64,000 nucleotides of DNA from Aphanomyces cochlioides (GCA_019828595.1 JAHQRK010000003.1:2728001-2792000), one strand, 5' to 3'. Positions 11,851 to 23,277 are shown, counted from the first letter of the stretch. Numbers and translations are program-made. Notes: a model not told the origin generated them from the sequence alone.

Positions 11851-14800
11851 TTACGCATTGGTATCGACGAGCTTGATCGTTTTACCAGGCGTCGCCATGC
11901 TCGTGTAGTCCACGTCTTCGCCAGAGCGGAGACCACTGCTGAGCGAAATCGTGTCTGCAGCACGGTGGCTGTCAAACTCGGCTGAGTTGAGCGGTGGAAT
12001 GTTGCGCTCGGTAGTACTCAATGGCTCACTTCCGTTGGCGCCAGTAATGAACGTCCACAACTTGACCAAGCAGCGCACAAACACCACCACGATGACGATG
12101 CAGATCAAGATGACAAAGCCGTATGCGAGGCCCTTCTTCTTGCTCTCGTCTTCGCGGTTGGCTTGAGCCATTGCATAGACCAACCCAAAGACGATCACCA
12201 CGATGAGTTCAAAGGTAGCAGCAAAGGCGAGTTGCAACTTGGTCACGAATGGACGCAAGACAATCATGGCGAGCAAGTAGACGACATGGATGGCCAAGAG
12301 GATGATCATTTGCGCCGAAGACTTGACGACACCGGCCAAGAGGACACCTGTAAGCATTTGCACAGCCAAATTGACGGCAAAGAAGAGGCGGTGTTCGTAC
12401 TGGTAGTTGGTGTACAGCACACCGAAGGTGATCTTGGTGCGGTACTTGCTCAAGTCCACTTCGGACATTCGGTAGACAGCCGTGGCGGCACCAAGAATGA
12501 CAACGGCGATGACGATCAAAGCCACAAGAGCCAACACACCCGACGTGGAGCCGAAACCATCAATCGAGTGGCTGTCTTGCATGACTTCGTACATGGAGAC
12601 CGTGGAGAGAGGAAGCACGGCCATGGTGAGGAACCACACCGTGAAGCCTTGCATTCGGCGACTGGCGTGCTTGATGGTCGTGCTGTGGCTTCCCGAGTCA
12701 GAGTATTGGCTGTGGGGGTTTCGTCGAACCATGCATTGGGAGATGACGAACGAGAGGATGACGATCACGAGGAAGACAGCCACGACGATGAAGAAGAAGG
12801 TCCAAGCACGGACAAACAAGTCGGTTTCCAAGACATTGAGGCGGATCGCGTACTGCACAAAGCCAAATGGATCGTAAGACAATGTGCTGTCGACGAGGCG
12901 ACGATTGCCCTGCTTGACGTTCAAACTCGCGAGCAATCCAGTCACAGTAGCAGCGGTCGTTGTCGACTTGGACGTATAGGCGTCGCCACGGACGAGGAAG
13001 TTGAGCCACGAGAACGAGTCGGTGAAGGTCGCAAAGATAGTATGAGGCACGTCAACGTTGGCGCATGACACAACTGCCACGAGTTGCATGAAACCCACGA
13101 AGGTTGGGAGTTCCCATGAGTTGGGGGCGACAAAAGCTTCAGAGGCCGATTCAGGGGTGAGGAACGAAGGATCGATGGCAATGAAGTGGAAGAACACCAA
13201 GAAGACGAGGGTGAGACCCACGACGGCATTGAAGACGTAGCGGTTGGTCTTCTGGCCGCTCGAGTCCGAACCAAAGACGGCGGCTTGGACTGGGGTATCG
13301 CTTGTGATTTGGGACGTGTTTTCACCGCGGGGAGCCGACGGTGGGCGAGTCACGACTGGGGCGGAAGTCTCATCATTTGCTGAAGGAGGAACAACAGTCA
13401 CAGGAGGAACATCGAGTACTTTGTTTTCGACTGGCGTGGTGGTTGGGGCAGCCGTCGTCGTTCGGTTGGAGTCGAAGAGTTCCTTGACACCGTCAGATTG
13501 TGTGGCGACGGGAGCAGTCGTGACGAGAGGAATGTCCGTGGTGACAGGGGTGAGAGTGGTGGCAGTAGTCGATGGAACAGCAGTGCTGGTGGCATCAGGA
13601 GTCGTCTCCGGAGTTGAGGTTGGCGTTGAGGCTGTGGTTGCTGGTACAGATGAAGTTGGTGCTGCTGATGTTGGTTCAGGCGAGGTTGGAACTGGCGAGG
13701 CGGTTGGTTCTGGTGTTGCTGTTGGGGATGGAGTTGCAGTTGTTACATCAGGGGTTGATGTTGGCGCAGGCGTGACGGTGGTTGGACCTGGTGAGGGTGT
13801 TGGCTCTGGAGTGACCGTGGTTGGTGCTGGAGATGGCGTCGGCTCTGGCGTGACGGTGGTTGGACCTGGCGAGGGTGTTGGCTCTGGCGTGACGGTCGTG
13901 GGTGCTGGTGATGGCGTTGGTTCTGGCGTGACGGTCGTGGGTGCTGGTGATGGCGTTGGTTCTGGCGTGACGGTCGTGGGTGCTGGTGATGGCGTTGGTT
14001 CTGGCGTGACGGTTGTAGGCGCTGGTGATGGTGTTGGTTCTGGCGTGACGGTCGTGGGTGCTGGTGATGGCGTTGGTTCCGGTGTTTCTGTGGTGGGTGC
14101 TGGAGATGGCGTTGGTTCTGGCGTGACGGTTGTAGGTGCTGGTGATGGTGTTGGTTCTGGCGTGACGGTCGTCGGTGCTGGAGACGGTGTTGGTTCCGGT
14201 GTTTCTGTGGTGGGTGCCGGAGATGGCGTTGGTTCTGGCGTGACGGTTGTAGGTGCTGGTGATGGTGTTGGTTCTGGCGTGACGGTCGTCGGTGCTGGAG
14301 ACGGTGTTGGTTCCGGTGTTTCTGTGGTGGGTGCCGGAGATGGCGTTGGTTCTGGCGTGACGGTTGTAGGTGCTGGTGATGGTGTTGGTTCTGGCGTGAC
14401 GGTCGTCGGTGCTGGAGACGGTGTTGGTTCCGGTGTTTCTGTGGTGGGTGCCGGAGATGGCGTTGGTTCTGGTGTGATGGTTGTAGGTGCTGGTGATGGT
14501 GTTGGTTCTGGCGTGACGGTCGTGGGTGCTGGTGATGGCGTTGGTTCTGGTGTGACGGTTGTAGGTGCTGGTGATGGCGTTGGTTCTGGCGTGACAGTCG
14601 TCGGTGCTGGAGACGGAGTTGGTTCTGGTGTGTCAGTCGTCGGTGCTGGAGACGGCGTTGGCTCCGGTGTGACAGTCGTCGGTGCTGGAGACGGCGTTGG
14701 TTCTGGTGTGACAGTCGTCGGTGCTGGAGACGGCGTTGGTTCTGGTGTGACAGTCGTCGGTGCTGGAGACGGCGTTGGTTCTGGTGTGACAGTCGTCGGT

Positions 14801-15234
14801 GCTGGAGACGGCGTTGGCTCTGGTGTGACAGTCGTCGGTGCTGGAGACGGAGTTGGTTCTGGTGTGACGGTTGTCGGTGCTGGAGACGGCGTTGGTTCTG
14901 GTGTGACGGTTGTCGGTGCTGGAGATGGCGTTGGCTCTGGCGTGACGGTCGTCGGTGCTGCGGTAGGAGCTATGGTTGTCGTAGGAGGAAGAGTTGGTGC
15001 TGGTGTTGGGTCGGTTGGTGTGGGCTCAGGAGTAGATGTAGTTGGTTCAGGCGTGGGTTGTGGAGTTTCGTCCAAGACAACGTTCGTTTCCACAGCACGA
15101 AGCACATTGTTTGTACCCGATGCGTGGATCACTTTCGAGAGTTCGGTATTCAAGAGAGCAATGGCGTCAACGTCCGCGGCAACGGCGGCGTTGGTCGCGA
15201 GCACGAGGGCTGCAGCGACACTGAAGCTTCGCAT
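11851..15234 (-). CDS. TRP/FLC-like membrane protein with mucin-like repeat ectodomain, copy B
   Basis: A single exon of 1127 residues from the ATG at 15234, chosen because it gives a clean signal peptide ([20 protein letters not shown]); an upstream in-frame ATG at 15303 would bury it. Residues 90-490 are about 30 copies of a 13-residue unit ([13 protein letters not shown]), then another Pro/Thr/Ser stretch. From about residue 665 (RYVFNAVVG) there are about eight hydrophobic segments, with SWLNFLVRG between early ones, [16 protein letters not shown] before a late one, LRPF after another, and a short cytosolic Ser/Thr tail. The FGxLYxxY and RPF features recall the fungal TRP-like/FLC family (Pfam PF06011), so an ion or lipid channel-like role at the plasma membrane is inferred, not shown. 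Paralogues lie at 1 and 15900. Confidence 0.8.
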   Translation of the reverse strand: MRSFSVAAALVLATNAAVAADVDAIALLNTELSKVIHASGTNNVLRAVETNVVLDETPQPTPEPTTSTPEPTPTDPTPAPTLPPTTTIAPTAAPTTVTPEPTPSPAPTTVTPEPTPSPAPTTVTPEPTPSPAPTTVTPEPTPSPAPTTVTPEPTPSPAPTTVTPEPTPSPAPTTVTPEPTPSPAPTTVTPEPTPSPAPTTDTPEPTPSPAPTTVTPEPTPSPAPTTVTPEPTPSPAPTTVTPEPTPSPAPTTITPEPTPSPAPTTETPEPTPSPAPTTVTPEPTPSPAPTTVTPEPTPSPAPTTETPEPTPSPAPTTVTPEPTPSPAPTTVTPEPTPSPAPTTETPEPTPSPAPTTVTPEPTPSPAPTTVTPEPTPSPAPTTETPEPTPSPAPTTVTPEPTPSPAPTTVTPEPTPSPAPTTVTPEPTPSPAPTTVTPEPTPSPAPTTVTPEPTPSPGPTTVTPEPTPSPAPTTVTPEPTPSPGPTTVTPAPTSTPDVTTATPSPTATPEPTASPVPTSPEPTSAAPTSSVPATTASTPTSTPETTPDATSTAVPSTTATTLTPVTTDIPLVTTAPVATQSDGVKELFDSNRTTTAAPTTTPVENKVLDVPPVTVVPPSANDETSAPVVTRPPSAPRGENTSQITSDTPVQAAVFGSDSSGQKTNRYVFNAVVGLTLVFLVFFHFIAIDPSFLTPESASEAFVAPNSWELPTFVGFMQLVAVVSCANVDVPHTIFATFTDSFSWLNFLVRGDAYTSKSTTTAATVTGLLASLNVKQGNRRLVDSTLSYDPFGFVQYAIRLNVLETDLFVRAWTFFFIVVAVFLVIVILSFVISQCMVRRNPHSQYSDSGSHSTTIKHASRRMQGFTVWFLTMAVLPLSTVSMYEVMQDSHSIDGFGSTSGVLALVALIVIAVVILGAATAVYRMSEVDLSKYRTKITFGVLYTNYQYEHRLFFAVNLAVQMLTGVLLAGVVKSSAQMIILLAIHVVYLLAMIVLRPFVTKLQLAFAATFELIVVIVFGLVYAMAQANREDESKKKGLAYGFVILICIVIVVVFVRCLVKLWTFITGANGSEPLSTTERNIPPLNSAEFDSHRAADTISLSSGLRSGEDVDYTSMATPGKTIKLVDTNA
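13770..14960 (-). repeat. 39-bp tandem repeat, about 30 copies, with 117-bp higher-order unit
   Basis: In-frame coding repeat encoding a Thr/Pro/Glu/Ser 13-mer. Copies differ mostly at silent sites. Between about 14081 and 14548 three consecutive units repeat as a 117-bp block (the codon variant giving Glu instead of Val recurs at 14081, 14198, 14315 and 14432). This is the pattern left by unequal crossing-over or slippage. Confidence 0.9.
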
Positions 15235-15899
15235 GGTCGTAAAACCAGAAGTGATCAATGCCTTCCATATACCCAGAAGCCCCAGCACACAACCATGCGG
15301 CAAACAATCTCTTGGTTTGACTATGCTTTGACATTTTCTGGATTCCCAGGCGGTCGTGAATTAGTGAGTGTCAAATTCCAGCTCTCTGTTCCTAGTTTGT
15401 TATCCGGATGACGTTCTACAAACAATCATATTATTCCAAAGTATCCGGATTGCATGCGTTTCCATAGTGGACTTTCATTGTGAGTAATTGCCTCAACGAT
15501 TTCAGTCTCGTAGTCATACACTATATTCAGTAAGTTCAAGATGCACTTTCTCCAGCTGGGCTGCATTTTTCTGTTCAAGTTAGCTCCAGGCTCCAATCAA
15601 TCCCTGATACATGTGCCGTCGTTGATTAGCCAGACAAGTTATAAACACGTTCAAGATTCACCGAATTGCATCATTCGTTGTCGATGAAACTGCGGAGAAA
15701 TGCCAGTTATTTACTCCAATGGGTAGGTCGGTATAAGCTATTTTGAACAGTTTACACTATTTAAAATACATTACGGTCGTTCGATGACTATTAAATAGTG
15801 TAAGCTCAAAGAACTGCTGTACTTTTTGCGACCAGACGTCGCCGCATCAACGTTGCGCATCAGATGCAAATTTTTTAATGGAACGAGAGTGTCTTCTCA
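15235..15899. other. Intergenic region with TATCCGGAT motifs
   Basis: Contains the promoter of copy B and the 3' end of copy C. Two TATCCGGAT motifs at 15401-15409 and 15442-15450 flank about 32 bp. About 15750-15800 holds an imperfect palindrome around TTTACACTATTTAAA / ATTAAATAGTGTAAG. No gene seen. Confidence 0.5.
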
Positions 15900-18800
15900 C
15901 TATGAATGGTCTAAGTTGTCCCGCTTGCTTTCGACAATCTTGATGGTTTGCAGTGGAGACGACATGGCATTGTAGACTTCTTCGCCGCTAGGGCGCTGGC
16001 TACCGAGCGAGATCGTCGCGTCTTCCTCGGTGTTTTTCAAAGGGGTGCGATCCCCTGAGCTCAACGCTGGCACAAAACTTGTCTGGCCGTCGTCTTTTGC
16101 AAAGCCTGTGATAAATGCCCAGAGCCTGAATAAGCCTCGGACAAACATCATGCCGACGACAACACACACCAACACAACGATGGCAGTGCCCAAATGTTTC
16201 TTGGTCGCATTCGAGTTGGAACCGTTCGCTTGCGCCATGGCGTAAACCAACCCAAAGATCACCACCACAATGACCTCGAGGGCAACCGATACAATGAGTT
16301 GGATCGTTTCGACAAAAGGACGCAGCACCAACATCAGCAGAGCAAAGGCGGAATGGAGACCGACGAGGGAGAGCAATTGCCCTTTGACATCAGAAACCCC
16401 CGCGAGGAGCAAACCAGTGGCAAATTGCACCAAGAGGCCGACTGCAAAAAAGGTGCGGTAGTTGTACTTGCAATTGACATAGAGTACACCGAATGTGACC
16501 TTGGTGCGGTACTTGCTAAGGTCCACTTCGGACTGATGGTGAATGGCGATTGCACCCCCAACGATGACGAGCCCAATGACAACCATAGCCACCAGAGCAA
16601 AGACACCCGAGGTTGACGACCACAAGCCTCCATCCGTAGCGTAAACACCTTGCATGGTTTCATACATGGACACCACTGAGAGAGGCAAGACAGACATAGT
16701 GAGAGCCCAAATCGTAAAGCCGAGAAGTCGACGACTGACTTGGCGAAGCGAGTTGGTGTAGTGGCTTGAATCGGACGAGTAACTGGGTGTTGAGACACTG
16801 TGGCGGCGGGATACACATTGAGCAAGGAAGGATGCTCCGACGACCAATAAAAGGAAACAGGCCATCAGGATGAAGAAGAATGTCCAGGCACGCACAAACA
16901 AATCTGTTTCCGCGACGTGGATGCGTAGCGCAAACTGCTGAATGCCAAACGGTTTGTACGAAGGCTCAGAGTCCGATGATGCGAGAAATCTGCTGGGGCC
17001 ATCCAAGAAGAGAGCCGCAAGGGAAGTAGTCCTCGTGGAGGATGGAGCTGAGCCACGGATCAAATAGTTAAGCCAGGAAAACGAATCCGTGTACGTGACG
17101 AGCACCGCATGTGGTGCATCGACATTGGCATACGACACGATGGCGGCAGATTGCATAAAGACAACGAATGATGAGAGTTCCCATGAGTTGGCAGCAGCGA
17201 GGGAGGCTGAGGCAGTGTCTGGCGAAACAAACGAAGGGTCAATAGCAATGTAGTGGAAGAAAGCCAGGAAGACAAGCGATACACCGACAACGGCGTTGAA
17301 GACATACCGATTGGTTTGGTCGCCAGTTGTATCGGCACCAGTGAGGGAGATTGGCTCCGTTGAATCGGGGCTATTTGGGGTCACTGGAGCCCCTCGAGTT
17401 GTTACGGGCGGACGAGGCACTGCCGTTGGTTCTTGCGTGGCATCTGGTGGAAGTGTGGTCCTTTGTTCAGGGGGCCTGGTGGTGAGAAGAGAATCAACGG
17501 ATAACGTTATCACGGGGGCAGCTGTGCGGTTGTTGGGGCTGAGAATTTCTTGAGAAGATTGAGACAAAGTATTGGAGGGTGCACGAGTAACAACTTGAAC
17601 GTCAGTCGGAGTGGGTGTTGTTGCAGGGGGACCAGATGTAGTCGGTGGACCCGTGGTAAGCGAAGCAGTCTGAGCTGGAGTGTTAGTTGGAGAATTCGTT
17701 ACTGGTGACGACGCAGTTGGTGTACTTGATGGTGTCAAATCAGGTGTTGCAGTGGACGGAGTACTCGATGGTGTTGTTCCTGGAACATTACTTGGAGCAG
17801 TTGTCACTGGGGTAGTTGGGAGGTCAGTGGGTGTGCTTGTAGTAACTGGAGTAGAGATAAGAGGTGTACTTGTAGGAACAGGCGATGTGGTTGGCGCAGG
17901 AGAATCACTCGGTGGGGTAGCAGTGGTCGATGGTGTAGTAGCAGGAACAGGCGATGTGGTTGGCGCAGGAGAATCACTCGGTGGGGTAGCAGTGGTCGAT
18001 GGTGTAGTAGCAGGAACAGGCGATGTGGTTGGCGCAGGAGAATCACTCGGTGGGGTAGCAGTGGTCGATGGTGTAGTAGCAGGAACAGGCGATGTGGTTG
18101 GCGCAGGAGAATCACTCGGTGGGGTAGCAGTGGTCGATGGTGTAGTAGCAGGAACAGGCGATGTGGTTGGCGCAGGAGAATCACTCGGTGGGGTAGCAGT
18201 GGTCGATGGTGTAGTAGCAGGAACAGGCGATGTGGTTGGCGCAGGAGAATCACTCGGTGGGGTAGCAGTGGTCGATGGTGTAGTAGCAGGAACAGGCGAT
18301 GTGGTTGGCGCAGGAGAATCACTCGGTGGGGTAGCAGTGGTCGATGGTGTAGTAGCAGGAACAGGCGATGTGGTTGGCGCAGGAGAATCACTCGGTGGGG
18401 TAGCAGTGGTCGATGGTGTAGTAGCAGGAACAGGCGATGTGGTTGGCGCAGGAGAATCACTCGGTGGGGTAGCAGTGGTCGATGGTGTAGTAGCAGGAAC
18501 AGGCGATGTGGTTGGCGCAGGAGAATCACTCGGTGGGGTAGCAGTGGTCGATGGTGTAGTAGCAGGAACAGGCGATGTGGTTGGCGCAGGAGAATCACTC
18601 GGTGGGGTAGCAGTGGTCGATGGTGTAGTAGTAGGAGCCGGCGATGAGGTAGGTGTAGGAGTTGGTAAGGGCGTTATTGGAGCTGGTGATGTTGGACTTG
18701 GCGTTGTAGGTGATGGGGTAGTTGAAGGTGTTGTGTTTGGCGGACTAGCTGTGGTCACAGTAGTTGTTACTGGTGTTGGAGCTGGTGATGTTGGACTTGG

Positions 18801-19424
18801 CGTTGTAGGTGATGGGGTAGTTGAAGGTGTTGTGTTTGGCGGATTAGCTGTGGTCACAGTAGTTGTTACTGGTGTTGGAGCTGGAGAAACAACAGGACTA
18901 TTGGTTGGAACAGAAGACGTCGTCACTGGAGTGCCTTGAGGAGTTGGTGTTGACGCTGGTGTTGAAACGGGAGCAGTAGAGCTCGTCGCAGTTGTAAAGG
19001 GGGCTGTGGTTGTGGGTGAAGACGTTGTGGTTGGAGTTCGTGTCGTTGTTGGCAATGTCGTTGTCGTCTGCGGCGCAACCGTTGTAGTTGGAGGAGTTGT
19101 TGTCGTATGCGATGGCTCGCTGGTTGCAGGCGTTCTAGTGGTTGTACTCGATGGTGGAGTCGGGCTTGGTGTTTCTTTTGGTGTCGCCGGTGGCGTTTCC
19201 GGCGGTGTCGGAGCAGGCGAAGCTGCCGCCTGACTCTGCGCCAAAAGCTTTCGAGCATGGTCCATCGACCACGCCTCTACATTTCGCCCAATTTGTTGTA
19301 CGTGAGCATAGATTGGACTGTATGGACTTGACTCGCTCGTCGTTGCATCTTGACGTGCGGCGATATCTGAAGCCACGGGAGCTATAAGAAGGAAAGCGAC
19401 GGCTGCTGTGACAGCCGACCTCAT
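15900..19424 (-). CDS. TRP/FLC-like membrane protein with mucin-like repeat ectodomain, copy C
   Basis: A single exon of 1174 residues with a signal peptide (MRSAVTAAVAFLLIAPVAS). The ectodomain up to about residue 700 is Pro/Thr/Ser-rich and contains eleven exact 23-residue repeats (residues about 265-518, core TTPSTTATPPSDSPAPT) and two 33-residue repeats. From about residue 705 ([14 protein letters not shown]) the membrane domain matches copy B segment for segment: [52 protein letters not shown]. The C-terminal tail is Ser/Thr-rich with acidic patches. Same family inference as copy B. The repeat region is unrelated in sequence to that of copy B although composition is the same, so the ectodomain evolves quickly while the membrane part is kept. 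Confidence 0.8.
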   Translation of the reverse strand: MRSAVTAAVAFLLIAPVASDIAARQDATTSESSPYSPIYAHVQQIGRNVEAWSMDHARKLLAQSQAAASPAPTPPETPPATPKETPSPTPPSSTTTRTPATSEPSHTTTTPPTTTVAPQTTTTLPTTTRTPTTTSSPTTTAPFTTATSSTAPVSTPASTPTPQGTPVTTSSVPTNSPVVSPAPTPVTTTVTTANPPNTTPSTTPSPTTPSPTSPAPTPVTTTVTTASPPNTTPSTTPSPTTPSPTSPAPITPLPTPTPTSSPAPTTTPSTTATPPSDSPAPTTSPVPATTPSTTATPPSDSPAPTTSPVPATTPSTTATPPSDSPAPTTSPVPATTPSTTATPPSDSPAPTTSPVPATTPSTTATPPSDSPAPTTSPVPATTPSTTATPPSDSPAPTTSPVPATTPSTTATPPSDSPAPTTSPVPATTPSTTATPPSDSPAPTTSPVPATTPSTTATPPSDSPAPTTSPVPATTPSTTATPPSDSPAPTTSPVPATTPSTTATPPSDSPAPTTSPVPTSTPLISTPVTTSTPTDLPTTPVTTAPSNVPGTTPSSTPSTATPDLTPSSTPTASSPVTNSPTNTPAQTASLTTGPPTTSGPPATTPTPTDVQVVTRAPSNTLSQSSQEILSPNNRTAAPVITLSVDSLLTTRPPEQRTTLPPDATQEPTAVPRPPVTTRGAPVTPNSPDSTEPISLTGADTTGDQTNRYVFNAVVGVSLVFLAFFHYIAIDPSFVSPDTASASLAAANSWELSSFVVFMQSAAIVSYANVDAPHAVLVTYTDSFSWLNYLIRGSAPSSTRTTSLAALFLDGPSRFLASSDSEPSYKPFGIQQFALRIHVAETDLFVRAWTFFFILMACFLLLVVGASFLAQCVSRRHSVSTPSYSSDSSHYTNSLRQVSRRLLGFTIWALTMSVLPLSVVSMYETMQGVYATDGGLWSSTSGVFALVAMVVIGLVIVGGAIAIHHQSEVDLSKYRTKVTFGVLYVNCKYNYRTFFAVGLLVQFATGLLLAGVSDVKGQLLSLVGLHSAFALLMLVLRPFVETIQLIVSVALEVIVVVIFGLVYAMAQANGSNSNATKKHLGTAIVVLVCVVVGMMFVRGLFRLWAFITGFAKDDGQTSFVPALSSGDRTPLKNTEEDATISLGSQRPSGEEVYNAMSSPLQTIKIVESKRDNLDHS
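17871..18629 (-). repeat. 69-bp tandem repeat, 11 near-identical copies
   Basis: Eleven head-to-tail copies of a 69-bp unit (23 codons) in phase with the copy C reading frame. By eye the internal copies are identical, differing only at the edges of the array (first codon of copy 1, end of copy 11), implying very recent expansion or homogenisation. Confidence 0.95.
18678..18876 (-). repeat. 99-bp direct repeat, two copies
   Basis: Two copies of a 99-bp unit (33 codons, Pro/Thr/Ser/Val) beginning near 18678 and 18777 within the copy C ectodomain; they differ at a few positions, for example Ala versus Ser before PPNTTPS. Confidence 0.85.
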
Positions 19425-21165
19425 GCTGCCAAGCTATCGGAAACTGGGTTTCAGGAATTGTGCCAAACCTATGTGAACGATCGAACTTGCATCCGATCCC
19501 CCCTGCACTCTGAACTCACTATTTTGCCACATGACGACCAAATTTATATACATCATATGACGCATTACGTCGTCGTACAATCCAATAGAAATTCCAGTTT
19601 TCAAGCCCACTCCAGTCCAAATCGAGCACCATCTTCAATGAGAAAAAATTGACAAAGTTTTTGAATGATATCATGAGAGCTGACGTCGTCTGGTTAAATT
19701 TTTCGCGCACAAATCAAGCTACTGAAGAGTCCAACGGAGAGTGAAAGGAAACTATCCGTTTATACGGATACTAATACACAATATTAAAGTAAAATTATTT
19801 ATATCCGGATTAGAGTGGGTCGAGATGGAAGCCTTCAGTGATGGAGAATCAAATTTGATGTTCGACAAAATCACAAGACTGAGTTGGTCGTGCACCTGAT
19901 GGTGGCGCGCGCACCGAGCGACGTCCACTCGATCGTCCACCTCGTCAACAGACCGTTTTTAAATCGACTCTTTGGCGATCATTGATTCAATATGAACAAC
20001 CCGAAACAACCCAATGCACATCGTCGACCCGTGTGCAATCTCGGACCAGTGCAGCTGCACGGGTTGTTGTTGATGAGGTGATGGGTCGCGTTGCTCCCGT
20101 GACAAGAGTCCCTACCGCTCCAAACACTTTAAATATCTCACCTCACCATAGACATTTGCTCAAATTATACCATGGTATGACTACTTTTGACCGAAAATTG
20201 GTCGTCATGAATGTAAATAAAAATTATTTTGACGAATTAATATGATCGAAAAGACAGTGCAGAGCTAATTTGTTCAAATATGTGATTGGTGATACATTTG
20301 GAAAGTGTGAAATTTTACTGTTAACTTGCCAAGCTTGGTGACATGAGAAGATTCGATGCAGATACCATGCAGTCTTCATCTCCTCGTGCCAGCTTCCATC
20401 AATCAAGGAGTTTATCCATGGAGCATCACTTTCTAGAGGCTTTTCATCCATTCCAATCAATCACTTCAGTTCCCATTGACTGGGCTTCTGTGTTGGCCAC
20501 CTGCAAGACGAAGGGACGGACGAATTCTTCGCATTACACCATGACAGCATTGAGAATAGCAGTGCAACCTCAATGCCATCAATCCTCGAAGCTCTGCAGG
20601 GTTCTTGCCGAGCGACATGCTTGTCATCAATCAAGGATTCAAAGATATTGATGGAGTCAACCACTTGACGCACTGTGGATGTTGAATGACCAAAGACGCG
20701 TCGATCGACGTTGATGTCTGAGGCGCCACTTACGACGCAAACGACAGCATTCGCTCGAATGGACGACAACACAACGTGAGACTTGCAGACAGCATTCACG
20801 ACACATTTGCGCAAGAGAGACACGATTGTACAGAGAAAGAGATCTCATTATCCATCTCCCTTGGACGACAAAGACGACAACAGTCAAAAGTTCCGGGAAG
20901 AACTTCATACTGTGCAATCTTTGAAGTTGCGACACAAACTTGGGTCTGCGGCGGATCGAGACTAGCATCATCGCTGACATGGAGGAGGACCATCAGTAAC
21001 TTTGGCGCCTCCGTCCTTGTGCGTTTGTTTTGCTCGGGACAGCCTTTCTCATTCCACCTGAGCAAGATCTTTCAAGATACATCGCTGAAGTGGCGGGATC
21101 GTAACGACGGGGGGCGGCGGCTACCAAATAGCAATATATTTTCATTAGGACTACAAGTTGACAAG
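19425..21165. other. Gene-poor interval
   Basis: AT-rich in its first kilobase, with a TATCCGGAT motif at 19802-19810 and a nearby ATCCG..CGGAT palindrome at 19756-19770. Only the possible decayed START/FYVE-like fragment at 20461-21110 has any protein-like character. Nothing else supported. Confidence 0.45.
20461..21110 (-). pseudogene. Possible decayed FYVE-like fragment
   Basis: The minus strand has an open stretch of 120 codons (20823-20461), and upstream of it, in other frames, Cys-rich pieces: FDCCRLC and QMCRECCLQV. The latter resembles the end of the FYVE-like finger of the START-FYVE gene at 43126 (YCKTCYLQV). Frames do not join with plausible introns, so if this is a relic it is broken. 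Weak evidence; could be chance. Confidence 0.2.
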
Positions 21166-22391
21166 TTATTTTCGCTGGGCGAGCTCACGGAATTGCTGCC
21201 AGTCTTCACGGATGGAGGGATATTGGACCGACTCGAGTAATCGACGATATATGGACAGTTTGGTCTCTTCGTCAGGATAGGACATGAGCTTTGGTCCAAA
21301 TGATGTGCTCTCCTCGACGGGCAAATACTTGTTCGGTGTCCGCAGCCCATACCATGTGAGGCACTCTCGGATGAGTGTGTGGTTATCATCGACAACATCA
21401 GCCACAATCCTGCACAAAGTGAGCGACCGAGAGAAGGTGGAGAAACATACCATTGTGTCCAATTGCGCCGTGCACCTTGTTGCGGATGCTTGTCGTCTTC
21501 AGAAATGATGTGGACGATGATAACATAGCGATTCCGTTGCCGAAATTCACGAAAGAGTGTGTTCTCGTAGAATGTGTGGTCGGCAGCGGAGGCTTTAAAG
21601 CGCAAATATTGCATGCCCTCGTCAAGTGTATCGAGCACCTGCATATCATTAAGGAGGCGCCCTTGGAATGCAGGCATACCTCAACTGAGCCTGGATAGTT
21701 GAAAACCTGCTGCTTTAAGCAGCCTGCCGCAATATCGAGCGAAACAGGTTCGACACGTTGATTCACGGTCGTGATGACATGCGTGTCGGGTGTAAACGCG
21801 GCATTGATGTTCAGATACTCGGACAGATTTGACGGGAAATGAATCTGATGCGTCGCTCGGTCAATGTTATGGAAGAGATGTTTCGTGATCCAGTCAAAGC
21901 CGTGGCGTCGGACAGACTCTGTTTCGGGTAGTGATGTGAATTGTAGAGTAAAGTGGTGATCTTTTGGGGAATGCTACAATGAAAACGTGTCGTGAAATGG
22001 AAAACAAGCCGCGATGATCGTACCAGCACAGGGTTGTTGGTCATCTTCTCGACCCATTGACTCAATGCATGTGCGAGGGACTCTACTTGGTACAATTCGC
22101 CACGTAGCATGCGATTCGTATCGACGCTTTCAGCCGTCTCTCTTCCAAGCGTAATCGCAATGTCTTTCCACGGCAGCATGGTCTGTTTAAAGTACTGCAT
22201 TTGACTTGCGCGCTGCATCAAATTTTGCACAAGACTCTGTAACTTCTTCAATTCGGCTTGTTTTTTCTTCTGCTTTTTCCTGTCATAGAGCCGCCTTTTT
22301 GTCTTCTTATCTACAGTGTCATTTCATCGTGACTGCGCGCTGTCCTGGCCATGGACGTACCCAAAACGTCCGCGTCATGATCGTCAGCCAT
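21166..22391 (-). CDS. bZIP-like basic region plus START-like domain protein
   Basis: Five exons (22391-22361, 22310-22024, 21973-21680, 21638-21451, 21409-21166) give 347 residues; introns are 41-50 nt with GTACG/GTATG donors. After MADDHDADVL a highly basic stretch (KKTKRRLYDRKKQKKKQ) leads into a short Leu-containing helix, as in the divergent bZIP-like proteins common in oomycetes. The C-terminal two thirds looks like a START-type lipid-binding fold: LPWKDIAITLG, VNQRVEPVSLDIAAGC, YVIIVHIISED, and a final helix ending FRELAQRK. A transcription-related role with a ligand-sensing domain is possible but inferred. It lies in the START gene-rich part of the window, next to a Copia insertion. 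Confidence 0.75.
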
Positions 22392-23077
22392 CTTTTCTTC
22401 GCAATTCAGAATAGAGTTTGTCACGTGTTTAAAACAATCGGATCGTCAACTTATAGTCAGTTGCAGTATAGACTCGGAAACCTCTCAAATTTTATATTTT
22501 GCAGCACGAAATATGAGCAAGAATATCACTTTTTCATGAATTTTACTCCAAAATTCCATGCAAAATCGTGTCTTTTCAATTCGGACCTTGCAAAGTCGAT
22601 GGAGAGTAACATACAGCAACAGACACTCTTTGAGTTTGCCCGTCTCAATGAAGAGAAGCTTCTCCGGGACGAAGACAAAGGCGAGACGAGGATTTACCTT
22701 CATCATGGGATGGACTCTGCAATAAGTCCAGCGGGAGATCTCAAATTTTCTTTTCAAGAAGGGAAGGCCATTATTGGGACTCTTGATCTCGACGATAACG
22801 CTCGTCAGCGCACGGTTGGCATAAATACATGCAGCTGTGAGAAAGCAACACATTTACTGCAGCTGTGGAGATTCATGCCCTTCCTTTATGGACGATTTGA
22901 CCACGGCGCAGTATGAGCAGATGATGAGTACCATTGGTATAGGAATACCTGTATAAATGAATACTTGTTGTCCCAAGATACTTTCCAACTTTCCTCGAAA
23001 TAAGACAAGATATGCGGCCGAGTCGATCGCCAGGCTGACGTCGATGGATGAATGCGGAAACACGCGACTGACGCAGT
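22392..23077. other. Interval upstream of the Copia element, possible broken gene
   Basis: The minus strand has open stretches at 23063-22854 and 22853-22485 with hydrophobic and mixed character but no recognisable family; see the separate entry for the part on the other side of the retrotransposon (28923-29143). A plus-strand open stretch from 22599 is equally unsupported. Confidence 0.3.
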
Positions 23078-23277
23078 TGATGGAATGTGTGCAATCAACG
23101 AGATGGTTTCATAAAGGAGTGGAACGTTGCCTATCCATTTCATTGAACCTTGCCTATCCCCATCTCCACGTAACTTGATAATCACTTTCATTTTTGCAAT
23201 CTGTCTGCTACATCGCACAGGGACGCCTGTGCGCACGGACAAGGAAGGCGCATCTCGGTGGAACCCTCGTGCTATCA
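23078..23277 (+). repeat. Copia 5' LTR
   Basis: 200 bp, starts TGATGGAATGTG, ends GTGCTATCA; paired with 28723-28922. Confidence 0.95.

Noticed and set aside
13244..15331. Plus-strand 695-codon open frame rich in Gly and Val opposite mucin-TRP copy B
   Set aside because: It is the antisense of the 39-bp repeat; a repeat in units of three with no stop on one strand often opens the other. The minus strand has the signal peptide and membrane domain.
17871..18629. Regular repeats considered as a CRISPR array
   Set aside because: Units are contiguous without spacers, in frame, and in a eukaryotic gene.
17680..18939. Plus-strand Gly/Val repeat frame, and a minus-strand Leu/His/Arg repeat frame, over the copy C array
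   Set aside because: Shadow frames of the 69-bp repeat without any other support.
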